The translations under genes were made by a program, and so were the position numbers. Positions 54,140-64,000 of a stretch of 64,000 nucleotides of DNA are shown piece by piece (positions within the stretch are counted from its first letter, which is position 1; every line of letters begins with the position of its first letter). Below the pieces are notes generated by a model. It had not been told where the DNA came from, ran no database searches, and saw only the letters and a program-made list of their open reading frames with translations. This stretch comes from Isoptericola cucumis (GTDB lineage: Bacteria; Actinomycetota; Actinomycetes; Actinomycetales; Cellulomonadaceae), in contig NZ_BMDG01000007.1 of the NCBI RefSeq assembly GCF_014635665.1, positions 62,001 through 126,000 on the forward strand, given 5' to 3'.

Positions 54140-56185
54140 GTGACGAACACCACCGACAGCCCGAACGCTTCAGCGTCCGGGAACCTGAGCTCGATGCGTC
54201 TCGCCGAGCTCCAGGCGCTGGCCGCGCAGCTCGGCGTGAAGGGCACGTCCCGCATGCGCAAGAGCGACCTGCAGGACGCGATCCGGAACCAGCGCGGCTC
54301 CGGCGCCCGCGCCGGGAGCGCGCCCGTGGCCGCGGCCAGCGCGGCCGCCCCCGCGGTCCGCAGCGACGCGCCCGCCTCGGCGTCCGCGCCGTCGTCCGAG
54401 GCGTCGTCCGCCCCGTCCGCCGAGGCCGGGAACGGCGCCGACCGCTCGGCCGAGGCGCCCCGCCGCGCCCGCCGGGCGACGCGCACCGCCGGCACGACGG
54501 ACGCCTCCGGCCAGCCTGACGCCGGCCGGCAGCAGAACGCCTCCGGCCAGGAGCAGGCTCGCGCCGAGTCGAAGCGCCCGTCGGGCGACCGCCCGAACGG
54601 CGCGGCGGACTCCGCGGCCGACCCCGACCGTGAGGCACGCCTCGCGCAGCTCGCCGAGGCGGTCGCCGCCCCGCGCGAGCGCGGTGCACGCCGCGGCGGC
54701 GAGCGTCCCACCGAGAAGGCCGCCGAGCGTGGCCAGAACGACGGTGACGCCCAGCGGGCCGACCGCGGCCAGGGTCGCTCGAACGACAGCGCGCCGAACG
54801 GCCAGCGCGACGAGCGCCGCCGCGACGACCGGCGCGACGACCGGCGCGACGACCGCATGAACGACGACGACCGGTCCGGCTCCCGTCGGCGCCGCGGTCG
54901 CGACCGTGGGCGGGACCGCAAGCGCGGCCGCAACCGCAGCGGCGCCGGCCCCGACGTCGCCGGCCTCGAGAACGACGTCGAGGTGCGCGAGGACGACGTC
55001 CTGCTGCCCGTCGCCGGCGTGCTCGACATCCTCGACAACTACGCGTTCGTGCGCACCAGCGGCTACCTGCCGGGGCAGAACGACGTGTACGTCTCGCTCA
55101 ACCAGGTCAAGAAGTCGGGCCTGCGCCGCGGCGACGCCGTCGTGGGCGCCATCCGCCAGCCCCGCGAGGGCGACGAGCCGCCGGCCGGCGGCAGCAGCAA
55201 GAACCCGCGCAACAAGTACAACGCGCTGGTGCGGCTGGACTCGGTCAACGGCATGACGCCCGAGGAGGCCCGCAAGCGGCCCGAGTTCGCCAAGCTCACC
55301 CCCCTGTACCCGCAGGAGCGGCTGCGTCTGGAGAACCCGGAGGCGACGCGCCTCACGCCGCGCGTGATCGACATCGTCGCCCCGATCGGCAAGGGCCAGC
55401 GCGGTCTCATCGTCTCGCCCCCGAAGGCCGGCAAGACGATCATCATGCAGCAGATCGCGAACGCCATCACGGCCAACAACCCCGAGGTCCACCTCATGGT
55501 GGTGCTCGTGGACGAGCGGCCCGAAGAGGTCACCGACATGGAGCGGACGGTCAAGGGCGAGGTCATCGCCTCGACGTTCGACCGGCCGGCCTCCGACCAC
55601 ACGATCGTCGCGGAGCTCGCGATCGAGCGTGCCAAGCGCCTGGTCGAGCTCGGTCAGGACGTCGTCGTGCTGCTCGACTCCATCACCCGCCTGTCGCGCG
55701 CCTACAACCTGGCCGCCCCCGCGTCGGGACGCATCCTCTCGGGTGGTGTGGACGCCGCGGCGCTCTACCCGCCGAAGAAGTTCTTCGGCGCGGCGCGCAA
55801 CATCGAGGAGGGCGGCTCGCTGACCATCCTCGGTTCCGCGCTGGTGGAGACCGGCTCGAAGATGGACGAGGTGATCTTCGAGGAGTTCAAGGGCACGGGC
55901 AACATGGAGCTCCGCCTGTCCCGCAACCTGGCCGACAAGCGGATCTTCCCGGCCGTGGACGTCAACGCGTCCGGTACGCGCCGCGAGGAGATCCTCATGG
56001 CCAAGGACGAGCTCTCGATCGTCTACAAGCTGCGCCGCGTGCTCGGCGCCCTGGACCAGCAGCAGGCTCTCGAGCTCCTGCTCGGTCAGCTGCGCAAGTC
56101 CAAGACCAACGTCGAGTTCCTCCTGCACGTGCAGAAGACGACGCCGGCGGGGCTCTCCGACGAGAACCCCGGCGAGACCGTCTGA
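54140..56185 (+). CDS. rho: Transcription termination factor Rho (actinobacterial form with insert)
   Basis: The 681-residue RNA helicase is far longer than the 419 residues of E. coli Rho. The Rho_N domain (about residues 18-50: [17 protein letters not shown]) is followed by an Ala/Ser then Arg/Asp/Gly-rich disordered insert to about residue 270. The RNA-binding CSD domain comes next, then the ATPase with Walker A SPPKAGKT and [12 protein letters not shown]. The GTG at 54140 ([11 protein letters not shown]) follows GAAGGG; the frame is open to 53873 without homology. Inserts like this enable Rho action on structured GC-rich RNA in actinobacteria. Confidence 0.95.
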   Translation: MTNTTDSPNASASGNLSSMRLAELQALAAQLGVKGTSRMRKSDLQDAIRNQRGSGARAGSAPVAAASAAAPAVRSDAPASASAPSSEASSAPSAEAGNGADRSAEAPRRARRATRTAGTTDASGQPDAGRQQNASGQEQARAESKRPSGDRPNGAADSAADPDREARLAQLAEAVAAPRERGARRGGERPTEKAAERGQNDGDAQRADRGQGRSNDSAPNGQRDERRRDDRRDDRRDDRMNDDDRSGSRRRRGRDRGRDRKRGRNRSGAGPDVAGLENDVEVREDDVLLPVAGVLDILDNYAFVRTSGYLPGQNDVYVSLNQVKKSGLRRGDAVVGAIRQPREGDEPPAGGSSKNPRNKYNALVRLDSVNGMTPEEARKRPEFAKLTPLYPQERLRLENPEATRLTPRVIDIVAPIGKGQRGLIVSPPKAGKTIIMQQIANAITANNPEVHLMVVLVDERPEEVTDMERTVKGEVIASTFDRPASDHTIVAELAIERAKRLVELGQDVVVLLDSITRLSRAYNLAAPASGRILSGGVDAAALYPPKKFFGAARNIEEGGSLTILGSALVETGSKMDEVIFEEFKGTGNMELRLSRNLADKRIFPAVDVNASGTRREEILMAKDELSIVYKLRRVLGALDQQQALELLLGQLRKSKTNVEFLLHVQKTTPAGLSDENPGETV

Positions 56186-56326
56186 GGCGGAACCACCGAC
56201 TCTGATCCCTCCCGCCCGCGGGAATTTCCGGGGCGCTCTGCGTTCTGGCACAATGGTTCGTCGGCCTGCCGGTTCACGGCCCGCTCTCCTGCGGGGCGAC
56301 CCGGTGGCATCACCCCTAGGAGCATC

Positions 56327-56536
56327 ATGAAGCCCGGTATCCATCCCGAGTACGTCGCCACCGAGGTCACCTGTACCTGTGGCAACACGTTCGTCACGCG
56401 CAGCACCGCGACCTCCGGCAAGATCAGCGCCGAGGTCTGCAGCGCCTGCCACCCGTTCTACACGGGCAAGCAGAAGATCCTCGACACCGGTGGCCGTGTG
56501 GCCCGGTTCGAGGCGCGCTACGGCAAGAAGAAGTAG
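56327..56536 (+). CDS. rpmE: 50S ribosomal protein bL31, zinc-binding (C+) form
   Basis: The 69-residue product has the four zinc cysteines C16, C18, C38 and C41 (CTC and CSAC). It is thus the C+ type that is replaced by a C- paralogue under zinc limitation in relatives. AGGAG precedes the ATG. GGGAAT at 56220-56225 is followed 16 nt later by GTT, a near-SigR promoter; SigR controls rpmE in Streptomyces. A branched hairpin terminator follows. Confidence 0.95.
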   Translation: MKPGIHPEYVATEVTCTCGNTFVTRSTATSGKISAEVCSACHPFYTGKQKILDTGGRVARFEARYGKKK

Positions 56537-56543
56537 CACCCCC

Positions 56544-56608
56544 GCAGCGCCGGTGGTCCGCCCGACAACCTCTCCAGGGGCAGTCGGACGTCGGACCGCC
56601 GGCGCTGC
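56544..56608 (+). terminator. Hairpin terminator after rpmE
   Basis: Arms 56544-56560 and 56592-56608 pair over 17 nt with one G-U; the 31-nt apex forms its own short stem (CCGAC/GTCGG). Confidence 0.7.
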
Positions 56609-56684
56609 TGCTTTGCCGAGGTAATTCGCATCTCGACGAGGTAGTACCGGTCCGGACTACTTCGCGCCCGGACCGGGAGTACCG

Positions 56685-57776
56685 ATGACCGACCCGTTCG
56701 CCGCCGCACGGCCGCTGCTCGACGAGCACGCGGAGATCGAGCGAGCGCTCGCCGACCCGGGGGTGCACGCCGACGCGGGACGGGCACGATCCCTCGGGCG
56801 CCGGTACGCCGAGCTGAACCAGGTCGCCGCCGCGTACCGCGCGTGGGAGCAGGCGAACGACGACGCCGAGGCGGCCGCCGAGCTGGCCGCCGACGACGCG
56901 TCGTTCGCGGCCGAGCTGCCCGCGCTGCGGGCCGCGGCCGACGAGGCCTCCCAGCGGCTGCGCCGCGTCCTCGTGCCGCGTGACCCGGACGACGGTCGCG
57001 ACGTCATCCTCGAGATCAAGGCCGGCGAGGGCGGCGAGGAGTCCGCCCTGTTCGCGGGCGACCTGCTGCGCATGTACCTGCGCTACGCGGAACGCCGGGG
57101 ATGGCAGGCGCAGGTGCTGGACGCCACGGAGACCGAGCTCGGCGGCTACAAGGACGTCCAGGTGGCGGTCAAGTCCCGCGGCGCGAGCGACCCGGCCCAG
57201 GGGGTGTGGGCGAGCCTCAAGTACGAGGGCGGCGTGCACCGCGTGCAGCGGGTGCCGGTCACGGAGTCCCAGGGCCGCATCCACACGTCGGCCGCGGGCG
57301 TGCTCGTGCTGCCCGAGGTCGACGACCCGGGCGAGGTCGAGATCGACGCGAACGACCTGCGCATCGACGTCTACCGGTCCTCCGGGCCGGGCGGGCAGTC
57401 GGTCAACACGACGGACTCCGCGGTCCGGATCACGCACGTCCCCACCGGCATCGTGGTGTCGATGCAGAACGAGAAGTCCCAGCTGCAGAACAAGGAGCAG
57501 GCGATGCGCGTGCTGCGCGCGCGGCTGCTCGCGGCGCAGCAGGAGGCGGCCGCCTCGGCCGCGGCCGACGTGCGCCGCTCCCAGGTGCGCACCGTGGACC
57601 GCAGCGAGCGCATCCGCACCTACAACTTCCCCGAGAACCGCATCGCGGACCACCGCACGGGGTACAAGGCGTACAACCTCGACCACGTGCTCGCCGGCGA
57701 CCTGGACCCCGTGGTCCGGTCGGCGATCGACGCCGACGAGGCGGCGCGGCTCGCCGCGGCCGGCGACGGTGCCTGA
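56685..57776 (+). CDS. prfA: Peptide chain release factor 1
   Basis: The 363-residue product reads UAA and UAG stops. The GGQ motif lies in [20 protein letters not shown] with the methylated glutamine, and the decoding PxT-type region is upstream, around [12 protein letters not shown]. The ATG has GGGAG 6 nt upstream. It overlaps prmC, the methyltransferase for this glutamine, by 8 nt. Confidence 0.96.
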   Translation: MTDPFAAARPLLDEHAEIERALADPGVHADAGRARSLGRRYAELNQVAAAYRAWEQANDDAEAAAELAADDASFAAELPALRAAADEASQRLRRVLVPRDPDDGRDVILEIKAGEGGEESALFAGDLLRMYLRYAERRGWQAQVLDATETELGGYKDVQVAVKSRGASDPAQGVWASLKYEGGVHRVQRVPVTESQGRIHTSAAGVLVLPEVDDPGEVEIDANDLRIDVYRSSGPGGQSVNTTDSAVRITHVPTGIVVSMQNEKSQLQNKEQAMRVLRARLLAAQQEAAASAAADVRRSQVRTVDRSERIRTYNFPENRIADHRTGYKAYNLDHVLAGDLDPVVRSAIDADEAARLAAAGDGA

Positions 57777-58707
57777 GCCGGCGCCCACGACCGCCGGTGC
57801 GAGCGTGCGCCGGGCGACGGCGCGGCTCGCGGACGCCGGCGTGCCCAGCCCGCGGGTGGACGCGGAGGAGCTGCTCGCACATGTGCTCGGCGTCGAGCGC
57901 GGGGAGGTGCGGCGGCTCGCGCTGCTGGACCGGGAGCTGCCCGGCGACGCCGGCGCCCGGTTCGCGGCGCTGGTCGCCCGGCGCGCGAGCCGCGAGCCGC
58001 TGCAGCACCTCACGGGCACGGCGCCGTTCCGGCACCTGGAGCTCGTGGTGGGCCCGGGGGTCTTCGTGCCGCGCCCGGAGACCGAGCAGGTCGCGCAGGT
58101 CGCCCTCGACGAGGCCGCGCGCGCACAGGCCGCGCGCGGCCGTGCCGTCGTCGTGGACCTGTGCACCGGGTCGGCGGCGATCGCGCTCGCGCTCGCGACC
58201 GAGCTGCCGGGCTCCCGGGTGCACGCCGTCGAGCTGGACGCGGCCGCCCACGCCTGGGCGGCGCGCAACGTCGCGGCCGTGACGGCGGCGGCCGGGGCGG
58301 CCGAGCCCCTCGTGCACCTGGTCCGTGGCGACGCGCGCCGGGCGCTCGCCGAGCTGGACGGCACGGTCGACGTCGTCGTCTCCAACCCGCCGTACGTCCC
58401 CCCGGACGCGGTCCCGCGCGACCCGGAGGTCGCCGCGCACGACCCGGCGGTGGCGTTGTACGGCCTGGGCGCGGACGGCCTCGAGGTGCCGCGCGGCGTC
58501 ACGGCCGCGGCGGCCCGGCTGCTGCGGCCCGGCGGGCTGTACGTCATGGAGCACGCGGAGGTGCAGGCCGCCGCCGCCCGCGCGATGGTCGCGGACGCCG
58601 AGGGCTTCGGGCCCGCCGAGACGCTCGGCGACCTGACCGGTCGTCCGCGCATGGTCGTGGCGCGCCGGCTCGGCGGGGCGCGGGACGGCGGGCCGGAGGA
58701 GTCGTGA
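57769..58707 (+). CDS. prmC: Release factor glutamine methyltransferase PrmC
   Basis: The 312-residue SAM-dependent enzyme methylates the GGQ glutamine of RF1 and RF2. SAM-binding [16 protein letters not shown] and the catalytic SNPPYVPPD motif are intact, with an N-terminal helical substrate domain (residues 1-90). The GTG start overlaps prfA by 8 nt, and the stop overlaps the next gene by 4 nt. Confidence 0.95.
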   Translation: MPEPAPTTAGASVRRATARLADAGVPSPRVDAEELLAHVLGVERGEVRRLALLDRELPGDAGARFAALVARRASREPLQHLTGTAPFRHLELVVGPGVFVPRPETEQVAQVALDEAARAQAARGRAVVVDLCTGSAAIALALATELPGSRVHAVELDAAAHAWAARNVAAVTAAAGAAEPLVHLVRGDARRALAELDGTVDVVVSNPPYVPPDAVPRDPEVAAHDPAVALYGLGADGLEVPRGVTAAAARLLRPGGLYVMEHAEVQAAAARAMVADAEGFGPAETLGDLTGRPRMVVARRLGGARDGGPEES

Positions 58708-59501
58708 GCCGTGCCAGACTTGTGCCCGTGAGCAGCGCGCACGACGTCACCGACCCGAACTCCTGGGGCCCCGCGATCGACGAGGCCGTGAACACGATCT
58801 CGCGCGGCGGCCTCGTCGTGCTCCCGACGGACACGGTGTACGGCATCGGCGCGGACGCGTTCGACGCCGACGCCGTCGCCGCCCTGCTCGCGGCGAAGGG
58901 GCGAGGGCGCCAGATGCCGCCGCCGGTGCTCGTGCCCGACGTGCGCACCCTCGACGGGCTCGCCACCGACGTCCCGGACGACGCCCGCCGGCTCGTGGAG
59001 GCGTTCTGGCCGGGCGGGTTCACGATCATCCTGCGCGCGCAGCCGTCCCTGCACTGGGACCTGGGGGAGACGCACGGGACGGTCGCCCTGCGCATGCCGG
59101 ACCACCCGGCGGCCCTCGCCCTGCTGCGGCGCACCGGCCCCATGGCGGTCTCGAGCGCGAACCGCACCGGCAGCCCCGCCGCGCTGGACGCCGCCGACGC
59201 CCGCGAGCAGCTCGGCGACGCCGTCGGCACGTACCTCGACGGCGGGACGGCGCCCGGTGGCGTGGCGTCGACCATCGTCGACGCCACCGGGGAGCGGCTG
59301 CGCGTCGTGCGCGCCGGGGCGATCACGCTCGAGGCGCTGCGCGAGGTGGCGCCCGTGCTGGCCACCGACGGCACCGACGGCACCGAGGACACCGCCACGG
59401 CGGAGACGGCCGAGACGGCGGCGGACGGCGCGGCCGCCGACGGCGACGGCGACGAGACCGCCCCGGCGGCGGACACCCAGCAGGACGGTGCCGTCGGGTG
59501 A
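58704..59501 (+). CDS. L-threonylcarbamoyladenylate synthase (Sua5/YrdC/TsaC family)
   Basis: The 265-residue product makes threonylcarbamoyl-AMP for the t6A37 tRNA modification. Conserved residues lie in VVLPTDTVYGIGADAF, AKGRGRQMPPPVLV and MAVSSANRTGSPA. The C-terminal 55 residues are an Asp/Glu/Ala/Thr-rich low-complexity tail with short tandem repeats. It is too short for a full Sua5 domain, so this is the TsaC type with a tail. The GTG at 58704 has GGAGGA just upstream; GTG at 58728 is possible. The stop overlaps the wecA-like GTG. Confidence 0.92.
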   Translation: MSRARLVPVSSAHDVTDPNSWGPAIDEAVNTISRGGLVVLPTDTVYGIGADAFDADAVAALLAAKGRGRQMPPPVLVPDVRTLDGLATDVPDDARRLVEAFWPGGFTIILRAQPSLHWDLGETHGTVALRMPDHPAALALLRRTGPMAVSSANRTGSPAALDAADAREQLGDAVGTYLDGGTAPGGVASTIVDATGERLRVVRAGAITLEALREVAPVLATDGTDGTEDTATAETAETAADGAAADGDGDETAPAADTQQDGAVG

Positions 59502-60703
59502 GGGCGTATCTGCTCCTCATGCTCGTCGCCGCCGCGGTGACGTATCTCGCGACGCCGGGCGCGCGGTGGGTCGCGCGCCGCACGAACGCGATCAGTGCGG
59601 TCCGTGCGCGCGACGTGCACGTGCTGCCCACGCCGCGCCTGGGCGGGCTGGCGATGCTGCTCGGCATCGTCGTCGCGGTGGTGCTGGCCTCGCAGATGCC
59701 GTTCCTGTCGGGCGTCTTCGCCGACCCGCAGGCGTGGGGGATCGTCGGCGGCGCGGCGATCGTGTGCCTGCTGGGCTGGGCCGACGACGTGTGGGACCTC
59801 GACTGGATGACCAAGCTCGCGGGCCAGGTGCTGGCGGCGGGCTTCATGGCGTGGCAGCAGGTGCAGCTCACGTGGCTGCCGACGCCGGAGGGCCTGGTCA
59901 TCACGTCGTCGCGGCTGTCGCTGTTCGTCACGGTGCTGGTGGTCGTGGTGGCGATGAACGCCGTGAACTTCGTCGACGGGCTGGACGGTCTGGCGGCGGG
60001 GCTCATCGCGATCGGCGGCTCCGCCTTCTTCCTGTACTCCTACAGCCTCACGCAGCAGTCCAGCCCCGAGAACTACGCCAACCTCGCGACCATGCTGCTC
60101 GCGGTCCTCGTCGGCGTGTGCCTGGGCTTCCTGCCCCACAACTTCTACCCGTCGCACATCTTCATGGGTGACTCGGGGTCGATGGTGCTCGGCCTCGTCT
60201 TCGCCGGCGCCGCCATCACGATCACCGGGAACATCGACCCCACCGCGACCGGCGACGCGCTCTCCGGCGCCCAGCGCGTGCCTCTGTTCATCCCGCTGCT
60301 CCTGCCCGTGGCGGTCGTGCTCCTGCCGCTGCTCGACATGGCGCTGGCGGTGGTGCGCCGCGTCGCCGCGGGCAAGTCGCCGTTCCATCCGGACCGCATG
60401 CACCTGCACCACCGGATGCTGGCCCTGGGCCACTCGCACCGGCGCGCGGTGCTCATCCTGTACGTGTGGGCCGCGGTCTTCTCGTTCGGGGTGGCCGCCC
60501 TGGTGCGGTGGGACTGGTCCGTGGTGCTGACGGGCCTGGGCGTCGCGGTCGTCGTCGCCCTGCTGCTCACCCTGGGCCCGCTGCGGACCCGCGGCCGCTT
60601 CCTCGACGACGACGTCGCCACCGGAGCCGTGCCCGCGGTCCCGGCCGCCGCGGACGCCGTCGCCCCGACCCCGACCACCACCTCGCACGAAGGACGTTCC
60701 TGA
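59498..60703 (+). CDS. MraY/WecA-like UDP-GlcNAc:undecaprenyl-phosphate transferase
   Basis: The 401-residue polytopic protein belongs to the polyprenyl-phosphate N-acetylhexosamine-1-phosphate transferases (WecA/TagO type). Family marks are LPTPRLGGLAMLLG, the metal site NFVDGLDGLAAG, FMGDSGSMVLG and the cytoplasmic PDRMHLHHRML loop. It probably starts a cell-wall polymer linkage unit. It has about 11 helices and a Pro/Ala/Thr-rich tail. The position between sua5 and atpI matches M. tuberculosis Rv1302. Confidence 0.9.
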   Translation: MRAYLLLMLVAAAVTYLATPGARWVARRTNAISAVRARDVHVLPTPRLGGLAMLLGIVVAVVLASQMPFLSGVFADPQAWGIVGGAAIVCLLGWADDVWDLDWMTKLAGQVLAAGFMAWQQVQLTWLPTPEGLVITSSRLSLFVTVLVVVVAMNAVNFVDGLDGLAAGLIAIGGSAFFLYSYSLTQQSSPENYANLATMLLAVLVGVCLGFLPHNFYPSHIFMGDSGSMVLGLVFAGAAITITGNIDPTATGDALSGAQRVPLFIPLLLPVAVVLLPLLDMALAVVRRVAAGKSPFHPDRMHLHHRMLALGHSHRRAVLILYVWAAVFSFGVAALVRWDWSVVLTGLGVAVVVALLLTLGPLRTRGRFLDDDVATGAVPAVPAAADAVAPTPTTTSHEGRS

Positions 60704-61227
60704 TGACGACGCCCACCCCGCCCCAACCCGAGCAGCCGGAGCCCGGCGGCGAGCGGCCCGGACCCGGGGCCGCACCGGCCGGTGCCGCAGGGAACGACGC
60801 AGCGCCCTCGGCGCCCTCGGAGGCGACGGTGGCGGAGCGTGCCGTGCTGCGCACCGCGCTGCGCGACACCCTGATCCTCATCGGCGCGCTGCTGGTGCTC
60901 GGGGTGGGGATCGGCGCGCTCGTCGCCGGGACGGCGGGCGTCTGGGGCGCCCTCGTGGGCGCGGGGCTGGCCGCGTTCTTCTGCGCCACGACCATCTGGT
61001 CGATGCTGCGCACGGTCGGTTCCGGTCCGACGCGGATGGCCGCCTTCGTCATGGGCGCCTGGATCGCCAAGGTGATCGTGCTGATCGTGGTCCTGGCCCT
61101 CATCCAGGACGCGGACTTCTACGACCCGTACGTCCTGCTGGTCGTCCTCGCGGTCGGCGCGATCGGCTCGGCGCTGCTCGACTACCGCGCCGTCAAGGAC
61201 GGCCGGGTGCCCTACGTGCAGCCCTGA
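60703..61227 (+). CDS. ATP synthase protein I-like membrane protein
   Basis: The 174-residue product has a Pro/Gly/Ala-rich cytoplasmic N-terminus (about 45 residues) and four hydrophobic segments (LILIGALLVLGVGIGALV, GALVGAGLAAFFCATTIW, MAAFVMGAWIAKVIVLIVVLAL, VLLVVLAVGAIGSALL). It occupies the atpI position just before atpB, where the Rv1303-type protein helps c-ring assembly. The ATG overlaps the previous stop (TGATG). A promoter for atpB lies downstream, so it may not be fully co-transcribed with the synthase. Confidence 0.75.
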   Translation: MTTPTPPQPEQPEPGGERPGPGAAPAGAAGNDAAPSAPSEATVAERAVLRTALRDTLILIGALLVLGVGIGALVAGTAGVWGALVGAGLAAFFCATTIWSMLRTVGSGPTRMAAFVMGAWIAKVIVLIVVLALIQDADFYDPYVLLVVLAVGAIGSALLDYRAVKDGRVPYVQP

Positions 61228-61325
61228 TCCGGGTGCCGCGGCCGGGCGCCATCCTGTCGCCGCGGGCAATATCGTGCCCTTCTTCACAAGCCGCGGGATA
61301 TGGCCGCTGGCCCGCCTCCGGGGTG

Positions 61326-61354
61326 TCGGACCACGGGGGATCATCGGGTAGGCT
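61326..61354 (+). promoter_or_regulatory. Probable promoter of the ATP synthase operon
   Basis: TCGGAC (61326-61331) and TAGGCT (61349-61354) are 17 nt apart. The -10 is good and the -35 matches the consensus at three of six positions. Transcription would start near 61361, about 80-100 nt before atpB. Confidence 0.5.
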
Positions 61355-61461
61355 GTCCGCGAATCCATGACGGCCAGGTCCGATGGCGTGCCCCCCGCAC
61401 GGTGGAGCGCCTCGGTTCCGTACGACCTCCGGGAGTCCCCCTGTCTACGCCAGCGATCCCC

Positions 61462-62253
61462 ATGCTGCTCGCCGCTGAAGGTGACGGCGAGTTCCACGCG
61501 CCGACCGTCGCGGACTTCTTTCCTCCGGCCATCTTCTTCGAGGGCACGCCCTTCGAGTTCAACCGGGTCATGCTGGTCCGCGTCATCGCGGCCGTCGTGC
61601 TGCTGACCGTGTTCGTCATCGCGGCGCGGCGCGCGAAGCTGGTCCCGGGCCGGTTCCAGAACGCGATCGAGATGATCCTCGACTTCGTCCGCAACTCGAT
61701 CGCGGTCGAGGTCCTCGGCAAGGAGAACGGGCGCAAGTACTTCCCGCTCCTGGCGACGATCTTCTGCACCGTCCTGGTCATGAACATCACGACGGTGACG
61801 CCGTTCCTCAACATCGCCGGGACGTCGGTCATCGGCCTGCCGATCGTGCTGGCCCTGTGGACGTACGTCATGTACCTGGGCGCGGGCGTGAAGGCGCACG
61901 GCGTGGGCGGGTTCCTCAAGAACTCGCTGCTGCCGCCCGGTGTGCCGAAGGCGCTCTACGTGCTCCTCGTGCCGATCGAGGCGCTGCAGGTCTTCATCCT
62001 GCGGCCGGCGACGCTCGCCATCCGACTCATGGCCAACATGGTCGCGGGGCACCTCATGCTCGCGATCTGCTTCGCGGCCACGTCCTTCTTCCTCTTCGAC
62101 GCCGCCGGCGGCATGAAGCTGTTCGGAGCGGGCACGTTCGTGGCCGGCTTCGCGTTCTTCTTCTTCGAGATCTTCGTCGCGGCGCTGCAGGCGTACGTCT
62201 TCGCGATCCTCACCGCCGTCTACCTCAACCTGTCCGTCGAGGCGGAGCACTGA
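61462..62253 (+). CDS. atpB: ATP synthase F0 subunit a
   Basis: The 263-residue product (from ATG 61462) forms the proton channel half of F0. The essential arginine lies in PATLAIRLMANMVAGH, and the helices end LNLSVEAEH. The ATG has no ribosome site. A CTG at 61441 lies 5 nt after GGGAG and would add STPAIPM, so a CTG start is possible. The next gene, atpE, is 104 nt downstream beyond a GC hairpin. Confidence 0.92.
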   Translation: MLLAAEGDGEFHAPTVADFFPPAIFFEGTPFEFNRVMLVRVIAAVVLLTVFVIAARRAKLVPGRFQNAIEMILDFVRNSIAVEVLGKENGRKYFPLLATIFCTVLVMNITTVTPFLNIAGTSVIGLPIVLALWTYVMYLGAGVKAHGVGGFLKNSLLPPGVPKALYVLLVPIEALQVFILRPATLAIRLMANMVAGHLMLAICFAATSFFLFDAAGGMKLFGAGTFVAGFAFFFFEIFVAALQAYVFAILTAVYLNLSVEAEH

Positions 62254-62276
62254 CCGCACGGCGGTGCCCGGCCTGA

Positions 62277-63198
<922 letters not shown>

Positions 63199-63199
<1 letters not shown>

Positions 63200-64000
63200 T
63201 GCGGGGAACGAGCGGAGCATCTCTCGCCGCGGCACAGGAGCGCTTCGAGCCCGTGCTGCGGTCCGCCGGGGCGGACGCGCAGGCGCTCGGCGAGCAGCTG
63301 TTCGCCGTCGTGAGCGCGCTCGACGAGTCCGGCCCGCTGCGCCGTTCGTTGGCCGACCCGTCGCGCACCGGTGACGACAAGGCGGCCCTGGTCGCCCGTG
63401 TCCTCTCGGGCGGTACGGCCGGTGGCTTCGACGAGCGGGTCGTGGACCTCGTGACCGGGCTCGCCCGGTCCCGCTGGTCGAGCGACGCGGACCTCGTGGA
63501 CTCGCTCGAGCGTCTCGGGCTCGACGCCGTGCTGGCGTCCGCCGAGTCGCGCGGCGTGCTCGAGACGGTCGAGGACGAGCTCTTCCGCCTCACCCGGGCG
63601 CTCGTCGGCCAGCGCGAGGCGCGGCAGGTCCTCTCGGACCCGTCGACCTCCCCGGAGCGCCGTGCGGCCCTCGTCGACGCCCTGCTCGCGGGCAAGGTGG
63701 ACGGCGTGACCCAGGCCCTGGCCCGGCGCGCGACCACCACGCTGCGCGGCCGCCGCTTCGTCGCCACGCTCCTGTGGTTCGGCGAGGTCGCCGCGGAGCG
63801 CCGCAAGCGTCTCGTCGCGTCGGTCGTCAGCGGCACGGTGCTCACCCAGGCGCAGCAGTCCCGGCTCAGCGCGCTCCTGGAGAGCGCCTACGGCCGCGCC
63901 GTGCAGCTCAACGTCACGGTCGACCCGACCGTGATCGGAGGCCTGCGCATCCAGGTCGGCGCCGACGTCGTCGACTCCACCGTGCTGTCCCGCCTGGCCG
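63199..64000 (+). CDS. atpH: ATP synthase F1 subunit delta (nearly complete, 3' end outside window)
   Basis: The ATG at 63199 overlaps the atpF stop (TGATG). The visible 267 residues match the actinobacterial single-domain delta with the C-terminal beta region VDPTVIGGLRIQVGADVVDSTVLSRL. That segment links F1 to the b subunit. Only the last few residues should be missing. GGAGG lies just before the start. Confidence 0.93.

Overview
This 64 kb window is chromosomal DNA of a very high-GC Gram-positive actinobacterium, most likely a Micrococcales member close to Cellulomonas. I infer this from GC-rich codon use, many GTG starts, and actinobacterial marker genes: mtrAB-lpqB, a fused 2-oxoglutarate decarboxylase (kgd), a SigR/RsrA pair, bldC and the tiny ribosomal protein bL37. 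Two blocks follow the Mycobacterium tuberculosis gene order as I remember it: mtrA-mtrB-lpqB-comF-hpf-secA, and argS-lysA-hom-thrC-thrB-rho-rpmE-prfA-prmC-sua5-wecA-atpI-atpBEFH. I see no prophage, insertion sequence, CRISPR array or secondary-metabolite cluster. Almost all of it is core genome, and the novelty lies in non-coding structure.

Layout. 1-7.5 kb: a membrane-protein pair diverges from the MtrA/MtrB two-component system with its partner lipoprotein LpqB, then a ComF-like phosphoribosyltransferase and the hibernation factor HPF. 7.5-13.9 kb: a structured inverted-repeat element, a YcaQ-family protein, a cation/proton antiporter and SecA. 13.9-19.3 kb: an Rv3235-like protein, a LysM protein, BldC, a SAF-domain protein and a CpaE-like ATPase. 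19.3-25.9 kb: aroA-rsgA-hisN, a DoxX-like protein, a small membrane ORF, a GlxA-family regulator, sigR-rsrA and bL37. 26-34.3 kb: DUF4097, DinB, degenerate SGNH, aldose-epimerase and aldo/keto-reductase genes, then kgd. 34.6-41 kb: a second two-component system, two CNNM/CorC proteins, an M15 peptidase, a second copy of the structured element and a CYTH protein. 41-46.7 kb: methylcitrate-cycle genes prpD-prpB-prpC divergent from an MHS-family transporter. 46.8-64 kb: tRNA-Arg, argS, lysine/threonine biosynthesis, rho, rpmE, release-factor genes, wecA and the start of the ATP synthase operon.

How it fits together. The window combines envelope homeostasis (MtrAB-LpqB, SecA, LysM, M15 peptidase, CNNM), thiol-oxidative stress (SigR/RsrA with a perfect self-regulated promoter), propionyl-CoA disposal (prpDBC), the TCA step at Kgd, aspartate-family amino acids (lysA, hom, thrC, thrB), translation termination (rho, prfA, prmC) and ATP synthase.

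Most unusual signal. Two loci (7550-7652 and 40251-40351), each 34-38 nt after a stop codon and in the same orientation, share a 41-nt core closed by a ~30-bp stem. The stem arms have unrelated sequences in the two copies, yet each is self-complementary. The four core differences are exactly two compensatory base-pair swaps in one internal hairpin. This is direct two-sequence covariation evidence for a conserved RNA or single-stranded-DNA structure. Other points of note are a GGGAAT-N18-GTT promoter placed so that it could make a long SigR isoform, a four-unit 10-bp repeat suggestive of BldC binding, an 11-bp triple repeat before an OmpR-type regulator, an SGNH-like protein lacking all catalytic residues, and a set of unusually long perfect palindromic terminators.
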